Source: Amphibalanus amphitrite (taxonomy: Eukaryota > Arthropoda > Thecostraca > Balanomorpha > Balanidae). Taken from it: 64,000 bases of DNA. Position numbers and translations under genes: made by a program. Of this stretch, positions 62,401 through 64,000 are shown in pieces. Every line of letters begins with the position of its first letter. Within the stretch, counting starts at the first letter, position 1. The stretch spans positions 90,370 to 154,369 of the forward strand of contig NW_024882969.1 of the NCBI RefSeq assembly GCF_019059575.1, read 5' to 3'. Under the pieces are notes generated by a model that was not told where the DNA came from, did no database searches, and saw only the letters and a list, made by a program, of their open reading frames with translations.

Positions 62401-63600
62401 GCTTGACTACATTTGCGGGAAAATATCTATATTATAGCAATCTCATACCTAGAATACATCGGTGAGAAAGTTTCACATCGGTGGGAAAGGTCAAATTGAA
62501 TTCCCATAGAAATTTCGACATGACTCAGTTACCGGCAGTCATGCAGACCGCCCGAAATCAAGAAGATGTGTCGTCGCTGCTTTTGTGACCTATATAAGAT
62601 TCAAAATGGTCTCACTTGGAAGTTTCGGAAGAAAAAGCGTTGCCAATCGTCCCGTGATGAATATTGCAGAGGTTTAAAGATGCACCCTAACAATTGTACT
62701 TTCGCCCCCACTTGAAAACCGCCAAACAATGTGCCAACATATCATTGGTTCAAAAAAAGTTAAAAAATTGTTGTAATTCAAAACTGTATGAGACAACGCC
62801 ATCTAGTTGTAACAGTAGATCCAACTCCTTCAGGGCAGGTTATGTAAAGGTTCGCCATCCACGGATACGCGTTTACGATACCTCGAGTAGTTCCAACTCT
62901 TTCAGTGAGGGCTGTGCCAATGACTCGACACCCGCGGGGACAATATCCGGTGCTGGGTAGCTACCTTACTGCAGACTGTGGGTACAGTGCATATTTACGA
63001 GTAATAAGGCAGGCAAGTCTGCTAACCTATAGCTAGAATCTGGACATGGCGAGTTAATACACATATACCACCCACAGAGCAACGCTTAATTCGCCAGCTT
63101 CGGGTGAAATTGTTTTCAGTGTGGCACTCGTTTCTCCCCTTAGCGTCACCTTGAAGGTGAAGTGTAACACAAGAGGTCGAATACTTTTTTCAATCTGCTT
63201 ACTGTTTTCCCGCGCTACACCGACTTGGTTCAAGGCGCTGATAAACGGTTCTTTACTTGTGAAGATTTAATCATACTCAATCATACAGGCAAGATAATTA
63301 TCATCATCATCAATCATACGAGAGTGCAGAACAGCTTCGTACCAAAAAGGAACCAAATAGACAAATATCCCTTAAAATTACCTGATGAAATAACTGGTGT
63401 TAGATGCATCGTAGATTTATCGTTTAAGGAATTAAGTGTCCCCTTTACACACTAATCGTTGATGCGATAGTTTTATCCTCACAGAATCGTCAAGGCACTG
63501 ATGCTTTAAACGTTTGAGAAATCAAGTGTTTCCGCATAGTAGACATTACTATTTCTTTTGTGTTTTGTCAACTGTAAAATCCTTTTTAGTTATCTACTTT
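59440..63600. other. Region without supported genes
   Basis: There are GC-rich stretches at 59440-60000, 60450-60640 and 61380-61600, with short open frames lacking splice or family support. The rest is AT-rich. No RNA gene or bounded mobile element was recognised. Promoter-associated or UTR sequence of neighbouring genes cannot be excluded. Confidence 0.45.
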
Positions 63601-63604
63601 TTGC

Positions 63605-64000
63605 TTAACCCGCGCCGGCTGGGGGTCCTGGATTTCCACGCCCTGCTGGGGGGGGGGGGGTGTTTGAACACCCCCCCTTCTAACTCGGCTCCTGGGCCAC
63701 GTAGCGATACACGGAAGGCGGCGTTCGAAGAGCGTCAAAAATAATGAGGAAATCACATCAGTCAATTTTTTGGTCAGTCAAAGGTCAGGTCACCAGAGGT
63801 CATTGAAGCAAATTTCGCCGATTTCCAGGTCGAGTGTCGACAATTTCCAAGAAGCCAACGCATAACTCGGGAACCTAGAGCTACAGCGCCGCGGAAAAGC
63901 GCATTCGATAGCCCTATTACGCCCTTTCTGAGTAATTTTCTCATTTGACCTAACGTCAACGGTTTTGCCTGCAGGGGCAAAAAATGCAAAAATAGCCGAT
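63605..64000. mobile_element. TTAA-type piggyBac-like MITE, cut by window end
   Basis: It starts TTAA then CCCGCGCCGGCTGGGGG, followed by facing poly-G and poly-C runs and AGGTCA hexamers (63780-63803), as in the 36642 and 49739 elements. The right end lies beyond the window. Confidence 0.75.

Overview
The window is eukaryotic nuclear DNA, most likely from an arthropod and probably a crustacean; it cannot be placed more exactly from sequence alone. Coding exons are short, GC-rich at third positions, bounded by GT-AG introns, and separated by AT-richer, transposon-filled introns. No bacterial, phage or CRISPR architecture is present.

Four host genes can be assembled exon by exon. (1) 318-3067, plus: the last three exons of a beta-1,4-galactosyltransferase / N-acetylgalactosaminyltransferase (B4GALT family). 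(2) 4832-26470, plus: a complete four-exon GNAT enzyme of the arylalkylamine N-acetyltransferase type, whose second intron is about 16.5 kb and holds most of the mobile DNA. (3) 32907-27926, minus: complete six-exon ribosomal protein L13a (RPL13A, 204 aa). Three of its introns each carry one copy of a two-hairpin RNA with H and ACA boxes, read here as a family of intronic H/ACA snoRNAs. (4) 34493-54442, plus: complete 23-exon POLR3B, the second-largest subunit of RNA polymerase III (1134 aa). RPL13A and POLR3B are divergent, with about 1.6 kb between their start codons. After POLR3B, 54.4-64 kb is repeat-rich with only an isolated start exon and one unassigned exon-like ORF.

The large NAT intron contains an I-superfamily LINE (minus strand; ORF1 with CCHC knuckles, ORF2 with endonuclease, reverse transcriptase and RNase H). 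It was broken by an 8.6-kb TTAA-flanked TIR element, an 0.8-kb TIR element, and a 248-bp MITE inside the latter. Removing the insertions rejoins ORF2 in frame. The 8.6-kb element carries host-like GC3-rich coding segments. A separate hAT-like element (22152-24702, exact 8-bp target duplication) carries an unrecognised proline-rich reading frame in two registers. Elsewhere, individual MITEs can be bounded by exact target duplications: TTAA, 8-bp hAT type, TA, and an unusual CTG/CAG type.

The most striking unexplained pattern is local tandem duplication centred on splice sites. The acceptor plus exon start is triplicated in the galactosyltransferase gene and at POLR3B exon 14. The exon end plus donor is triplicated at POLR3B exon 17 and duplicated at exon 12. 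Other candidates are the H/ACA family, TTAA MITEs packed with AGGTCA nuclear-receptor half-sites, and the cargo-carrying DNA transposons.
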